64,000 nucleotides of DNA from Flavobacterium sp. IMCC34852 (GTDB taxonomy: Bacteria; Bacteroidota; Bacteroidia; Flavobacteriales; Flavobacteriaceae), in NCBI RefSeq assembly GCF_030643905.1, contig NZ_CP121446.1, forward strand, positions 1,984,001-2,048,000, in the 5' to 3' direction. The notes below the pieces were generated by a model, which was given only the letters and a program-made list of their open reading frames with translations, was not told where the DNA came from and made no database searches. Below, piece by piece: positions 52,626-60,396 of the stretch; position 1 is the first letter of the stretch, and each line of letters opens with the position of its first letter. Position numbers and translations under genes: made by a program.

Positions 52626-54062
52626 ATGAAAAAATATATCTTTCTATTAGCCTTACTCGGTGGTTACCGTTCTTTTGCTCAGGAAAAAGACAGTACAACC
52701 GTATTCAAAAAAAGAGTTCTTGATGCCACCGAAGTCGATTTCTTAATCAGTTACTATAAACAAGACGGAGTTCATTCTTCGGTTTCCGGTGGAATGGGTT
52801 CTGAAAAACTAACCGATTTGGCTTCCAATATCGTGATTACCATGCCAATGAATGCCGATGACGTACTGACCGTTGATGCCGGTTTATCGGCTTATACATC
52901 GGCTTCTTCCAGTAATATTAATCCGTTTAACAGCAGTGGTGCTTCGGGCGGAGATGACGACGATGATGACGATGATGACAAAGCCGGTTCTCCTTATGGT
53001 ACGCCTTGGTTGGCTTCTTCCGGTGCTTCGGCCCAAGATGCTTTGGCGAGTGTGACCATCAATTACAGTCACAGTTCAGATGACCGAAACTTTATATGGA
53101 ATGCCGATGTGTCTTTTTCTAATGAGTACGATTACACTTCCATTGGTTTTGGTGGCGGCTTGGCTAAATTGTTTAACGAAAAAAATACAGAGCTGAGTTT
53201 GAAAGCCAATGTTTATCTGGACCAATGGCGACCAATATTGCCAACAGAATTACACGAATACAATCAGTACGGCAACAACTTTTTGAACAATGGTTACTTC
53301 AGCGGTGTTACCGTTTATAATCAAAACGGCGTAGCTTCTAACGGGTATTTGCCTTCTCAGTTTGAAGAAATCAAATCGGTGAACCGTAACTCTTATTCGG
53401 TGTCGTTTTCTTTTTCTCAAATAGTAACCAAAAAATTACAGGGCTCTATATTCTTTGATATTTTAAAACAACAAGGATTATTGTCAACACCGTACCATCG
53501 TATTTATTTTGCCGATAAAGAAAATTATTATATAGGTCAACCACAATACATTTCGGTTTATGAAACACCACAGAACGTTGGAGTGTATCGTTTGGCTGAT
53601 GACATAGAACGTTTACCTAACACTCGTTTTAAATTGCCTATTGGTGCCCGATTAAATTATTACATCAATGAGCATTTTAAATTGCGTACTTACTATCGTT
53701 TTTATACTGATGATTGGGGAATTCAAGCCCATACGGCAAATATAGAAGTGCCGATTAAGTTAAATGATCACTTCACCGTTTACCCAATGTATCGTTATTA
53801 TACTCAAACCGAATCTAAATATTTTGCGCCTTTTGAAACCCATGTTTCCACCGAAAAGTATTATACGTCAGATTATGATTTGTCCACTTTTAACGCCAAT
53901 CAGTACGGAGTAGGAGCAACTTACTTAGACATCTTTACCAAAACCCATATTTGGAAATTTGGCTTGAAAAATGTAGACTTCAGATACAACCATTACGAAC
54001 GCAGTGATACTTTGAGTGCCGACATTGTTTCGGTAGCGTTTAAGTTTGTGATGGATAAATAG
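52626..54062 (+). CDS. DUF3570 outer-envelope protein
   Basis: A 478-residue exported protein (signal ends before Gln19) of the DUF3570 family, expected to be a beta-barrel or beta-rich envelope protein with many aromatic/polar alternating strands to the C terminus (KNVDFRYNHYERSDTLSADI). Residues 110-118 are nine Asp in a row, flanked by SGAS at 104-107 and again at 132-135. SGAS resembles the Ser/Thr-Gly-Ala-Ser/Thr core that ApbE modifies, although the full flavinylation motif is not present. Last gene of the thioredoxin-apbE-DUF4266 operon. Function not established. Confidence 0.85.
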   Translation: MKKYIFLLALLGGYRSFAQEKDSTTVFKKRVLDATEVDFLISYYKQDGVHSSVSGGMGSEKLTDLASNIVITMPMNADDVLTVDAGLSAYTSASSSNINPFNSSGASGGDDDDDDDDDKAGSPYGTPWLASSGASAQDALASVTINYSHSSDDRNFIWNADVSFSNEYDYTSIGFGGGLAKLFNEKNTELSLKANVYLDQWRPILPTELHEYNQYGNNFLNNGYFSGVTVYNQNGVASNGYLPSQFEEIKSVNRNSYSVSFSFSQIVTKKLQGSIFFDILKQQGLLSTPYHRIYFADKENYYIGQPQYISVYETPQNVGVYRLADDIERLPNTRFKLPIGARLNYYINEHFKLRTYYRFYTDDWGIQAHTANIEVPIKLNDHFTVYPMYRYYTQTESKYFAPFETHVSTEKYYTSDYDLSTFNANQYGVGATYLDIFTKTHIWKFGLKNVDFRYNHYERSDTLSADIVSVAFKFVMDK

Positions 54063-54138
54063 GATGTTGACAGTTTTGTTGGGATAGAGTAGCACAGATT
54101 CCTCAGGCAGTCGCTTCACTCGTTTGCAAATCGGCTAT

Positions 54139-54160
54139 TACGCCAAACGGCTGTTATGGT
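54139..54160. other. Possible diverged attC-like right end before the Hsp20 gene
   Basis: The stretch CGCCAAACGGCTGTTATGG is similar to the right end of the array at 54944-54962 (CGCAAAACCGCAGTTATAG), with about 15 of 19 positions alike around GTTAT. It stands in a 258-bp gap (54063-54320) where I see no gene or convincing promoter. Confidence 0.25.
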
Positions 54161-54320
54161 TAGTTTTACAAATTTACAAGGTGAAAATTTTTCAGCTAAA
54201 TCATTTCGATTCTGTCAAGATGACATTTTTCAGAGTGTAAAACAGGCATTTTTGTCCTCGAGAAACCATTGGCATTTATTTTGTAAAATTTGAATCGTTT
54301 AACTTTAAATTTTATGTATC

Positions 54321-54749
54321 ATGGATCTAGTGAAAAGAAAAAACAATTTAGCTTTTCCATCTCTTTTAGATGAAATTTTTAGAACTGATTGGAATGGAGG
54401 CAGCCAAGATTTTAACAGTGCATTGCCTGCCGTAAACATCAAAGAAAATGATGTAAACTTTACATTAGAAGTTTGTGCTCCCGGGTTTAAAAAGGAGGAT
54501 TTTAAAGTGGAAATTAGTCAAAAGACTTTGAACATTTCTTGTGAAAAACAATTTGAAAACGAGGTCAATAATGAGCACTACTCTCGAAAAGAGTTTTCGT
54601 CAACCTCATTCAAAAGAACATTTAATCTTCCTGAGACGGTTAATTATGATGCAATCAAGGCCAGCTATGAAAGCGGTGTGTTAACCCTATCGTTGCCTAA
54701 ACGTGAGGAAGCATTACCGAAACCAAAAAGATTGATAGAAATTAATTAA
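54321..54749 (+). CDS. Hsp20/alpha-crystallin family small heat-shock protein
   Basis: A 142-residue holdase chaperone. An N-terminal arm (MDLVKRKNNLAFPSLLDEIF) leads to the alpha-crystallin domain at about 35-130: PAVNIKENDVNFTLEVCAPG, FKKEDFKVEISQKTLNISCE, and SYESGVLTLSLPKREEA with the conserved GVL motif, and a C-terminal IxI-like RLIEIN. It forms large oligomers that hold unfolded proteins. A hairpin terminator follows; the cassette-like region begins just after. Confidence 0.95.
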   Translation: MDLVKRKNNLAFPSLLDEIFRTDWNGGSQDFNSALPAVNIKENDVNFTLEVCAPGFKKEDFKVEISQKTLNISCEKQFENEVNNEHYSRKEFSSTSFKRTFNLPETVNYDAIKASYESGVLTLSLPKREEALPKPKRLIEIN

Positions 54750-54771
54750 CCGGTTAATTTTTCAAAACGAT

Positions 54772-54800
54772 AAGCTTTCAGATTTTTGAAAGCTTTTTTT
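54772..54800 (+). terminator. Terminator after the Hsp20 gene
   Basis: AAGCTTTCA (54772-54780) pairs perfectly with TGAAAGCTT (54787-54795) over a 6-base loop, followed by TTTTT. Confidence 0.9.
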
Positions 54801-54835
54801 ATTTCTGCCGGATAAACAAAAGTGGTGAAAATTGG

Positions 54836-54966
54836 CTGTCACATTTTGCAGCGATTAGTCTGTTACGATGTTAGCGAACTGCGTACTGTCTGCTTAGATA
54901 AAGTTTTTAAGTTGTATTCAACAAAAACCAGCAATAGCGCAAAACCGCAGTTATAGGGCGTTTTTT
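54836..54966. repeat. Cassette-junction repeat A (most diverged)
   Basis: The right end AAACCGCAGTTATAGGGCG (54943-54961) aligns with the right ends of repeats B-D around GTTA, but the left end is unclear (somewhere near 54836-54880). It lies 3' of the minus-strand gene at 55009-55359 and marks the edge of the array towards the Hsp20 gene. Confidence 0.4.
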
Positions 54967-55008
54967 ATTTACTGCTTATTTCAATTTTTCCACTTTTTAT
55001 AAACACCT

Positions 55009-55359
55009 CTAAGTTCCAATTTGTCCGTGAAAAATATGTACAATTACGAGTAAAATAGTTAGACCATAAAACCAAAAAATATTTTTTCTATTGCCTTTGA
55101 TTGTTCTCCATGAGACAAGTATAAGCATTGTAAAGAAAAGTAAACCCCAAACGAGATTTACTATTGAGTAAAGTCTTGATGACTTGTAATAATATGGAGT
55201 TGAACCTTCTCCACCAAATGGATAACCATCTGTTTGGTTGAGAATACCAATCAAATAAAAGTCGTACAAATTCAACACTGAAAATATTCCACAAAGAAAT
55301 ATTATCAAAATTGAAAATGTCCAAAATGTCTGTCTGTTGATATTGGTCTCTGTCGTCAT
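55009..55359 (-). CDS. Three-span membrane protein of unknown function (cassette gene 4)
   Basis: A 116-residue protein starting MTTETNINRQTFWTFSILII. Helices lie at about 12-35, 63-85 and 94-114, with a polar loop TDGYPFGGEGSTPYYYKSSR between the first two. I chose the ATG at 55359, because the longer frame would read into the flanking repeat. I do not recognise a family. It is bounded by repeat B (5') and repeat A (3') and oriented like the three other genes of the array. Low GC content, as in its neighbours. Confidence 0.68.
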   Translation of the reverse strand: MTTETNINRQTFWTFSILIIFLCGIFSVLNLYDFYLIGILNQTDGYPFGGEGSTPYYYKSSRLYSIVNLVWGLLFFTMLILVSWRTIKGNRKNIFWFYGLTILLVIVHIFHGQIGT

Positions 55360-55369
55360 TCTAAAATAC

Positions 55370-55508
55370 CCTATAATGTGTTGCCGCTTGCAAAAGCTGC
55401 GACGATTTATTACTAATAATTCCAAGTATGAAACTTGGCTTTTAATTTTCAGAGAAAATTCGGAGCAAGCCCAAGCTCGCAGTAGTTACAAACTGCTGTT
55501 AGCAGTAG
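55370..55508. repeat. Cassette-junction repeat B, attC-like
   Basis: It runs from CTATAATGTGTTGCCGCTTG at 55370 to CTGCTGTTAGCA near 55494-55505. An internal hairpin (CCAAGT/ACTTGG, 55422-55438) separates the two halves. Its left and middle parts align with repeat D (GATTTATTA, then TTCCAAGT and AAACTTGGCTTT). The right end GTTAGCA is the conserved core. The left core is degraded to TATAA. Confidence 0.65.
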
Positions 55509-55512
55509 TGCT

Positions 55513-56070
55513 TTATTTTTCTCGTATGATTTTCTTCAATTTGTTTAATTCACTGTATAATCCGAAACCATCTGTGTCAACTTCCGAACCCAAAAATCTT
55601 GAAACACCACAACCAAAGCAAACTTTAGCAATTCCAATAATTGAATCGTTCTTTTTAAAAATAAAAATGTCACGATAATAAGGCAGGCAAGAAGAAAATT
55701 CGGTTTGAATCGAATCCTTTTTACTAAAGATATTTTCCACTTCCTTTTTCTTTGTTTCGTTTAGTTCAGTCTTTTTAAATTTATATTTATGTAATTTAAT
55801 TTCAAAGTTTGGTTCAGTAATCGAATCTGGATAATGACTAACTAGTAAACTTATAAAGTCCTCTTGTTCTTCATTTTTATTTTTTACTCGAGCTAGTTTC
55901 ATTACTTTTTCTTCTGAAATGTCTAAATAATAATGATCAATTTCATCAGAATCGTAAAACTTTTTCGAATCCTTTTTAACTGATAAACTTTCTTTTAAAG
56001 CTACCATGTTTTCTTCTTTCGGTTTATTACAGCCCGCAATTATTAAAAGTAAGAATATAAATTTTTTCAT
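55513..56070 (-). CDS. Lipoprotein of unknown function (cassette gene 3)
   Basis: A 185-residue lipoprotein: MKKFIFLLLIIAGC, lipobox Cys14. The rest is hydrophilic and Lys/Glu/Ser-rich (NKPKEENMVALKESLSVKKD), with two Cys late in VCFGCGVSRFLGSEVDTDGF. I chose ATG 56070; the longer frame starts inside the repeat boundary. No family is recognised. It lies between repeats C and B. Confidence 0.68.
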   Translation of the reverse strand: MKKFIFLLLIIAGCNKPKEENMVALKESLSVKKDSKKFYDSDEIDHYYLDISEEKVMKLARVKNKNEEQEDFISLLVSHYPDSITEPNFEIKLHKYKFKKTELNETKKKEVENIFSKKDSIQTEFSSCLPYYRDIFIFKKNDSIIGIAKVCFGCGVSRFLGSEVDTDGFGLYSELNKLKKIIREK

Positions 56071-56103
56071 ATATTTTATGTTTGCAATTTCTATTGGCAT
56101 TAC

Positions 56104-56249
56104 TGCTAACGTGCCACCGCTTGTAACTGTTGGGATAATTTATCACTGTTGATTCAAAATAAAAAACTACTTTTTGCCCCGAAACTTCGGGGTCGGAGAA
56201 AACTCTAAATAATCCCAAGCCACGCAATTATCACAAGCTGCTGTTAGCA
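56104..56249. repeat. Cassette-junction repeat C, attC-like with both ends intact
   Basis: It starts TGCTAACGTGCCACCGCTTGT (56104 on) and ends ACAAGCTGCTGTTAGCA (about 56233-56249). The ends are inverted: TGCTAAC against GTTAGCA and GCTTGT against ACAAGC, with unequal spacers of 8 and 4 bp between the two boxes, as in attC sites. An internal CCCCGAA/TTCGGGG hairpin (56177-56192) fills the centre. Confidence 0.7.
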
Positions 56250-56259
56250 CCGGTAGTTT

Positions 56260-57153
56260 TTATTCATTCGGTTTCGCGTTTACTAATTTGTCAATTTGAA
56301 CTCTCTCTGCAAAGTCAGCAAGTTTATACTCAATTTTTGTTGTGTTGAAAATGTCTTTAACTTTTTCCGCTTTGTCAGGATGAATAATTCTACAGTTTTT
56401 GAAATCAAAATTTTCGAGAAAATTTCCAAATCTTTCTTTAAATGTGTCTGAACTTATAAGCCCAACTTCTTCAATTGTCCGAAACAATTTCTTGTATTTT
56501 TTTGTCAGTAGGAAATAGTCAACAGGTGGAAAAACATTTGGAATATGTTCTGTCCAAGTGCAAAGTGTAATTATTTGTCCGTCAGTTTTTCTTTTAAAAA
56601 GATAAAGTTTTGGAACGTAATAATTGTCGCCTAACTTTTCTTGTAATGCTAACTTGTTGTGATTATAGTTATAAAAGTCATTTGATTTCTCTATTGGATA
56701 AAATTCAAGTTCATATTCTTTAAAAAAAATCGCTGAATTTCTTGAATTCGTTTCTGACCAATTTTCATAAAGTTCATTGTCTTTTGGCTTTATTGGATTG
56801 TCTGGGTCAATAGTTGATTGTGGATTGAGAACAAATAAATCAAGGTCTTTAATGAATTTGTCCACAAATTCAAATGCAAACTGTCCGAAAAAGTCAGGTC
56901 TCAAATAATTAAGATTGAAAGTGAAATGAGTATTTTCAAATTCAGCAAAGTTTTCAAACAACTCAATACTTTCTTCATCAGTTTCAGGTTCATTTTGGCT
57001 AAGCGAAAAATATGCCTCCGTATCTTCGTCTTCAACAAACCATTGTGTGTCACTTTCATTTGTTGAAGTCAAGTTTTTAGTTAAATATTCAGCGATTTGA
57101 CTTTCTGTCAAATCAGAAGTTTTTCTCTTATAAAAGTATAAATCGTAACTCAT
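56260..57153 (-). CDS. Unknown acidic protein (cassette gene 2)
   Basis: A 297-residue soluble, acidic protein with no signal peptide: MSYDLYFYKRKTSDLTESQI at the start and many Asp/Glu runs (EDEDTEAYFSLSQNEPETDE). The opening 'SYDLYFYKRK' phrase recurs in hypothetical proteins, but I cannot attach a function. It might be an immunity or accessory protein, but there is no toxin in sight. Between repeats D and C. Codon use is typical of its neighbours. Confidence 0.72.
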   Translation of the reverse strand: MSYDLYFYKRKTSDLTESQIAEYLTKNLTSTNESDTQWFVEDEDTEAYFSLSQNEPETDEESIELFENFAEFENTHFTFNLNYLRPDFFGQFAFEFVDKFIKDLDLFVLNPQSTIDPDNPIKPKDNELYENWSETNSRNSAIFFKEYELEFYPIEKSNDFYNYNHNKLALQEKLGDNYYVPKLYLFKRKTDGQIITLCTWTEHIPNVFPPVDYFLLTKKYKKLFRTIEEVGLISSDTFKERFGNFLENFDFKNCRIIHPDKAEKVKDIFNTTKIEYKLADFAERVQIDKLVNAKPNE

Positions 57154-57184
57154 TATTTGTTCCTTTGTGTCGTTTTACTATTGT

Positions 57185-57319
57185 CTCTAATGTGCCGCAG
57201 ATTGCAATAGCTGCGAAGATTTATTATTAATGATTCCAAGTACAAAACTTGGCTTTGAATTTTCGGAGAAAACTCTAAATAATCCCAAGCCACGCAATTA
57301 TCACAAACTGCTGTTAGCA
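57185..57319. repeat. Cassette-junction repeat D, attC-like
   Basis: Left part TCTAATGTGCCGCAGATTGC (57185 on), an internal hairpin CCAAGT/ACTTGG (57236-57252), and the right end CACAAACTGCTGTTAGCAG near 57302-57320. Its last 60 bp are almost identical to those of repeat C (TCGGAGAAAACTCTAAATAA, then CCCAAGCCACGCAATTATCA). It follows gene 57333-57794 on the minus strand. Confidence 0.68.
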
Positions 57320-57332
57320 GCCGTATTTTAGA

Positions 57333-57794
57333 TTAATAGTTAACAAATTCTACCCATTTCTTTTCAAAGTAAACAATTGCTATTTGCTTTTGATCTTTTA
57401 TTAGTGCTGCTTTTACAAAAGAATTTTCTTTTCCAAGATACTTTAATTCCATATCCATGGAACTTGTTTCGTAATATGAGCCAAATGGACAATTACTTGG
57501 ATTATCTTCTACGTCAAAAGTCCAAATTGATAGTAATATCATTTTCTTGGAATTTTTGTTTGGTTTTTGGTAGCCAAAAATTCTGCATTCCTTTTGCATT
57601 GACGCATAAAGATTCATGCTATTGTCACTTTTTGATACTTCAAGCTTATTTACAAATTCTGGCTCAGAAAATATATTTTTTTCCCAGTTGACATTTTCTT
57701 TTTCCCAATTTATACTGTCGAGATTTACAATGCTGTTTTGAGAATAACTTAAGCAACAAAACAATAATAATATTTTTATGAGTGCCAATTTCAT
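57333..57794 (-). CDS. Secreted protein of unknown function (cassette gene 1)
   Basis: A 153-residue exported protein: signal peptide MKLALIKILLLFCCLSYS before Gln. The mature part is hydrophilic with two Cys (KECRIFGYQ and NPSNCPFGSYYE), which may form a disulfide, and ends EKKWVEFVNY. No family recognised. Bounded by repeat E (5') and repeat D (3'). Confidence 0.7.
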   Translation of the reverse strand: MKLALIKILLLFCCLSYSQNSIVNLDSINWEKENVNWEKNIFSEPEFVNKLEVSKSDNSMNLYASMQKECRIFGYQKPNKNSKKMILLSIWTFDVEDNPSNCPFGSYYETSSMDMELKYLGKENSFVKAALIKDQKQIAIVYFEKKWVEFVNY

Positions 57795-57819
57795 TTTTTA
57801 AGATAAACGAGTGAATGTT

Positions 57820-57858
57820 GCTGCTAACGTGCCGATATGTATCATTATTTTCAGCAGT
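57820..57858. repeat. Cassette-junction repeat E, truncated left end
   Basis: GCTGCTAACGTGCCG (57820-57833) carries the same TGCTAACGTGCC as repeat C, then stops matching; AGCAG at 57853-57857 could pair with CTGCT. It looks like the edge of the array, where the other half has been lost. Beyond it to 58263 the only clear structure is the 11-bp tandem repeat. Confidence 0.5.
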
Positions 57859-57981
57859 ATTCCAAATTTACAAAATTCCCCACCATCAACCCATCCCCAT
57901 CAGTAGGGAATTATAGTGAAGTTATTAACATAATTTTCTTATAAATGTAGTTTTAAACTCTAATATTCATATAACTACTGC

Positions 57982-58073
57982 GTCATAGTAACGTCATATA
58001 TACGTCATATATACGTCATATAAACGTCATGGATAAGCCATAGATAAGTCATAGATAAGTTATGTTAAGCCAT
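57982..58073. repeat. 11-bp tandem repeat array (about nine GTCAT units)
   Basis: GTCAT or a near variant starts at 57982, 57993, 58004, 58015, 58026, 58037, 58048 and 58059 (exact 11-bp steps) and at 58069. Units are A/T-rich and drift from ACGTCATATAT to GATAAGTCATA across the array. The 470-bp gap it lies in (57795-58263) has no gene. The 11-bp period puts every unit on the same helical face, about 190-280 bp before the response-regulator gene. Confidence 0.75.
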
Positions 58074-58263
58074 GTCAAAGCTTTTTAAAAAACTACTACT
58101 CCCTATCAAAGTGCAGGGAGAGTGCAACAACACAGCAATAGAAATTATGGGCTACACTTTGTAATCAATCAAACGGTTTCCAAATTAATTTTCCCTTAAA
58201 AACAAAACCTTCACTATCGCCAAAACATAAAAAGCAGTACATTAGCACTACAAACCCAATGAT

Positions 58264-58935
58264 ATGAAACACATTCTGATAGTAGAGGACGAAGACGGCA
58301 TAGTACAGTTTCTCAAACAAGGCTTAGAAGAAGAAGGCTACCAAGTGTCGGCGGCCAATAACGGAAAAGCAGGTTTAGAGCTTTTTCAAAGCACCAAGTT
58401 TGATTTGGTTTTGTTAGATTGGATGTTGCCCAAAATGACCGGTTTGGAAGTTTGTAAAGCCATCAGAACTCAAAATACCAAGACACCTATCATCTTTCTA
58501 ACCGCGAAAGATACCGTGCAAGAAACCGTTGAAGGTCTCAAAGCCGGAGCCAATGACTACATCAAAAAACCTTTCAGCTTTGACGAACTCGTAGAACGCA
58601 TCAAAGTACAGTTGCGCGACCAACCCGAGAATGAAATCTTAACTTTAGGTCCGGTGGAAATTAACCTCCAAAAACACCAAGTAACGGTTAACAAAAAAGA
58701 AGTTTCCCTAACCCAAAAAGAGTTTGATTTGTTGCACTATCTGGTTAAAAACAAAGGTACTGTCTGTTCCAGAACCCAAATCATTCAAGACGTGTGGGAC
58801 ATTCATTTTGAATACGACACCGGCGTAATTGATGTATTCATGAACGCTATCCGAAAAAAACTCAACCTAAAAGTCGACGAAGACTATATCAAAACCATTC
58901 GCGGCGTAGGGTATATTGCTAATGACGAATTATAA
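58264..58935 (+). CDS. OmpR-family response regulator
   Basis: A 223-residue regulator. The receiver domain has E8/D9 (IVEDEDG), the phospho-Asp at about 51 in LVLLDWMLPKMTG and Lys at the KKPFSF loop. The winged-helix DNA-binding domain spans about 130-220 (TLGPVEINLQKHQVTVNKKE, then RTQIIQDVWDIHFEYDTGVI). It pairs with the sensor kinase that begins 1 bp after its stop. Signal unknown. Confidence 0.96.
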   Translation: MKHILIVEDEDGIVQFLKQGLEEEGYQVSAANNGKAGLELFQSTKFDLVLLDWMLPKMTGLEVCKAIRTQNTKTPIIFLTAKDTVQETVEGLKAGANDYIKKPFSFDELVERIKVQLRDQPENEILTLGPVEINLQKHQVTVNKKEVSLTQKEFDLLHYLVKNKGTVCSRTQIIQDVWDIHFEYDTGVIDVFMNAIRKKLNLKVDEDYIKTIRGVGYIANDEL

Positions 58936-58936
58936 A

Positions 58937-60322
58937 ATGCAACAGTTTTCTTTTAAAAACAGAATCGCTTCTAATTATATCATCACCACTGCCTTGTTGA
59001 TTTTGGTGGTGTTCTTTGTGATTTACTCCATCGTTAGGTTCAGTGTCTATGTCAGGGTAAACAACGAAATCAAAACCGAAGTTGCCAAGCATTTAAAAGA
59101 AATTGAAGTCATAGAAAACTGTGTACTCCTAATCGAAGAAGAAGAGTGGAAAACGAGTCAGTTTAACAAAGTAGAAGTCAGTCCGGCTTTTATACAGTTT
59201 GTAGACGAATTGGGTGCCATGGTAGAGAAATCGCCTAATCTGAAGCAAAAACAATTGACCTACAAAGCCACTGCACCGGTAAACGAATTGTTTGACACCA
59301 AACTCGAGAATATTGCCGTTCGTCAAATTCAAGTACCGCTTTACCAAGGCACCAAAATTATTGGTTATCTTATCGTGGCGATGTCTTTAGAAGATTCGGC
59401 TATGGTATTGCATAACTTATTTATCATCTTGTTAGTGGCTTATCCGATTATCTTAATTATTTTGTTTCTCATTGCCCGATTCATAGCCGGTAGAAGTATT
59501 AAGCCGATAAGTTCTATCATAGAAACTTCAAATGTAATCACTAAAGACAATTTAAAATCGAGAATACCGCTGCCTCAAAACCGTGATGAATTATTTATCT
59601 TATCCCAAACCATCAACAACCTGCTCGATAGGGTAGAAAACGCCATTGAACGCGAAAAACAATTTACTTCTGATGCTTCTCACGAACTCAGAACTCCGCT
59701 GGCCGTTATTAAAGGAACATTAGAAGTATTGGTGCGCAAACCTCGTAATCCTGAAGAATATAAAGAGAAAATAGACTTTTGCATCAGCGAGGTAAATCGC
59801 TTGAATCACTTGGTAGATGAACTGCTTTTATTGGCACGTTTTGAAAACCAAAAACAAACGCTCAAAATTGAAAAAGTATCACTCAACGCCGTTTTCTTAG
59901 AAGTAATCTCAAGGAATAGCACCATAATAGGGGAAAAGAAGCTAAAATGTATCGCCAATTTCTCCAAAGATTTCTACGTCAACACCGATTCTTATTTGCT
60001 TTGCATCATCGTAAATAATATTCTGACCAATGCCGTGAAATATTCCAAACCCAATGGCTCCATTAATTTTGAGATCATAGAAACCGAAGACAAATTGCTT
60101 TGCTCTGTTTCCGATAATGGTATTGGTATAGCCGAAGAAGATTTACAAAAAATATTCGATCAGTTTTACCGTTCTAAATCTAACGAACATCCCGATATTA
60201 AAGGAACCGGTTTGGGATTGTCAATCGTAAAAAGACTATCGCTCTTATTGCAAATAGAGTTGCAAATCGAAAGTAAAGAAAACAAAGGAACCAAAGTAAT
60301 TTTGGGCTTCAATAAAGAATAG
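58937..60322 (+). CDS. Sensor histidine kinase (HAMP, HisKA, HATPase_c)
   Basis: A 461-residue kinase from ATG 58937 (upstream in-frame ATGs overlap the regulator gene). Membrane helices lie at about 11-35 and 155-180, with a short extracytoplasmic sensor between; a HAMP domain (ARFIAGRSIKPISSIIETSN) follows. HisKA with the phospho-His is in FTSDASHELRTPLAVIKGTL. The ATPase domain has N-box NNILTNAVKYSKP, G1 SDNGIG and G2 GTGLGLSIVKRLS. Partner of the OmpR-type regulator. Confidence 0.95.
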   Translation: MQQFSFKNRIASNYIITTALLILVVFFVIYSIVRFSVYVRVNNEIKTEVAKHLKEIEVIENCVLLIEEEEWKTSQFNKVEVSPAFIQFVDELGAMVEKSPNLKQKQLTYKATAPVNELFDTKLENIAVRQIQVPLYQGTKIIGYLIVAMSLEDSAMVLHNLFIILLVAYPIILIILFLIARFIAGRSIKPISSIIETSNVITKDNLKSRIPLPQNRDELFILSQTINNLLDRVENAIEREKQFTSDASHELRTPLAVIKGTLEVLVRKPRNPEEYKEKIDFCISEVNRLNHLVDELLLLARFENQKQTLKIEKVSLNAVFLEVISRNSTIIGEKKLKCIANFSKDFYVNTDSYLLCIIVNNILTNAVKYSKPNGSINFEIIETEDKLLCSVSDNGIGIAEEDLQKIFDQFYRSKSNEHPDIKGTGLGLSIVKRLSLLLQIELQIESKENKGTKVILGFNKE

Positions 60323-60396
60323 TCAAGTTGATAAATGTCATATTCTAAATAAATAATTAAGTTTACTTTTAACACTAAATTAAAACCATATAAACT

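Noticed and set aside
52935..52985. Asp run in DUF3570 as a sequencing error
   Set aside because: The codons alternate GAC and GAT and the frame stays open on both sides, so it is more likely a true homopeptide tract.
54800..58000. Integron integrase or attI site
   Set aside because: No tyrosine recombinase frame and no attI-like site occurs in the window; the array call rests only on the repeats and gene layout.
57982..58073. Possible CRISPR array
   Set aside because: Units are 11 bp, contiguous and variable; no spacers and no cas genes are visible.
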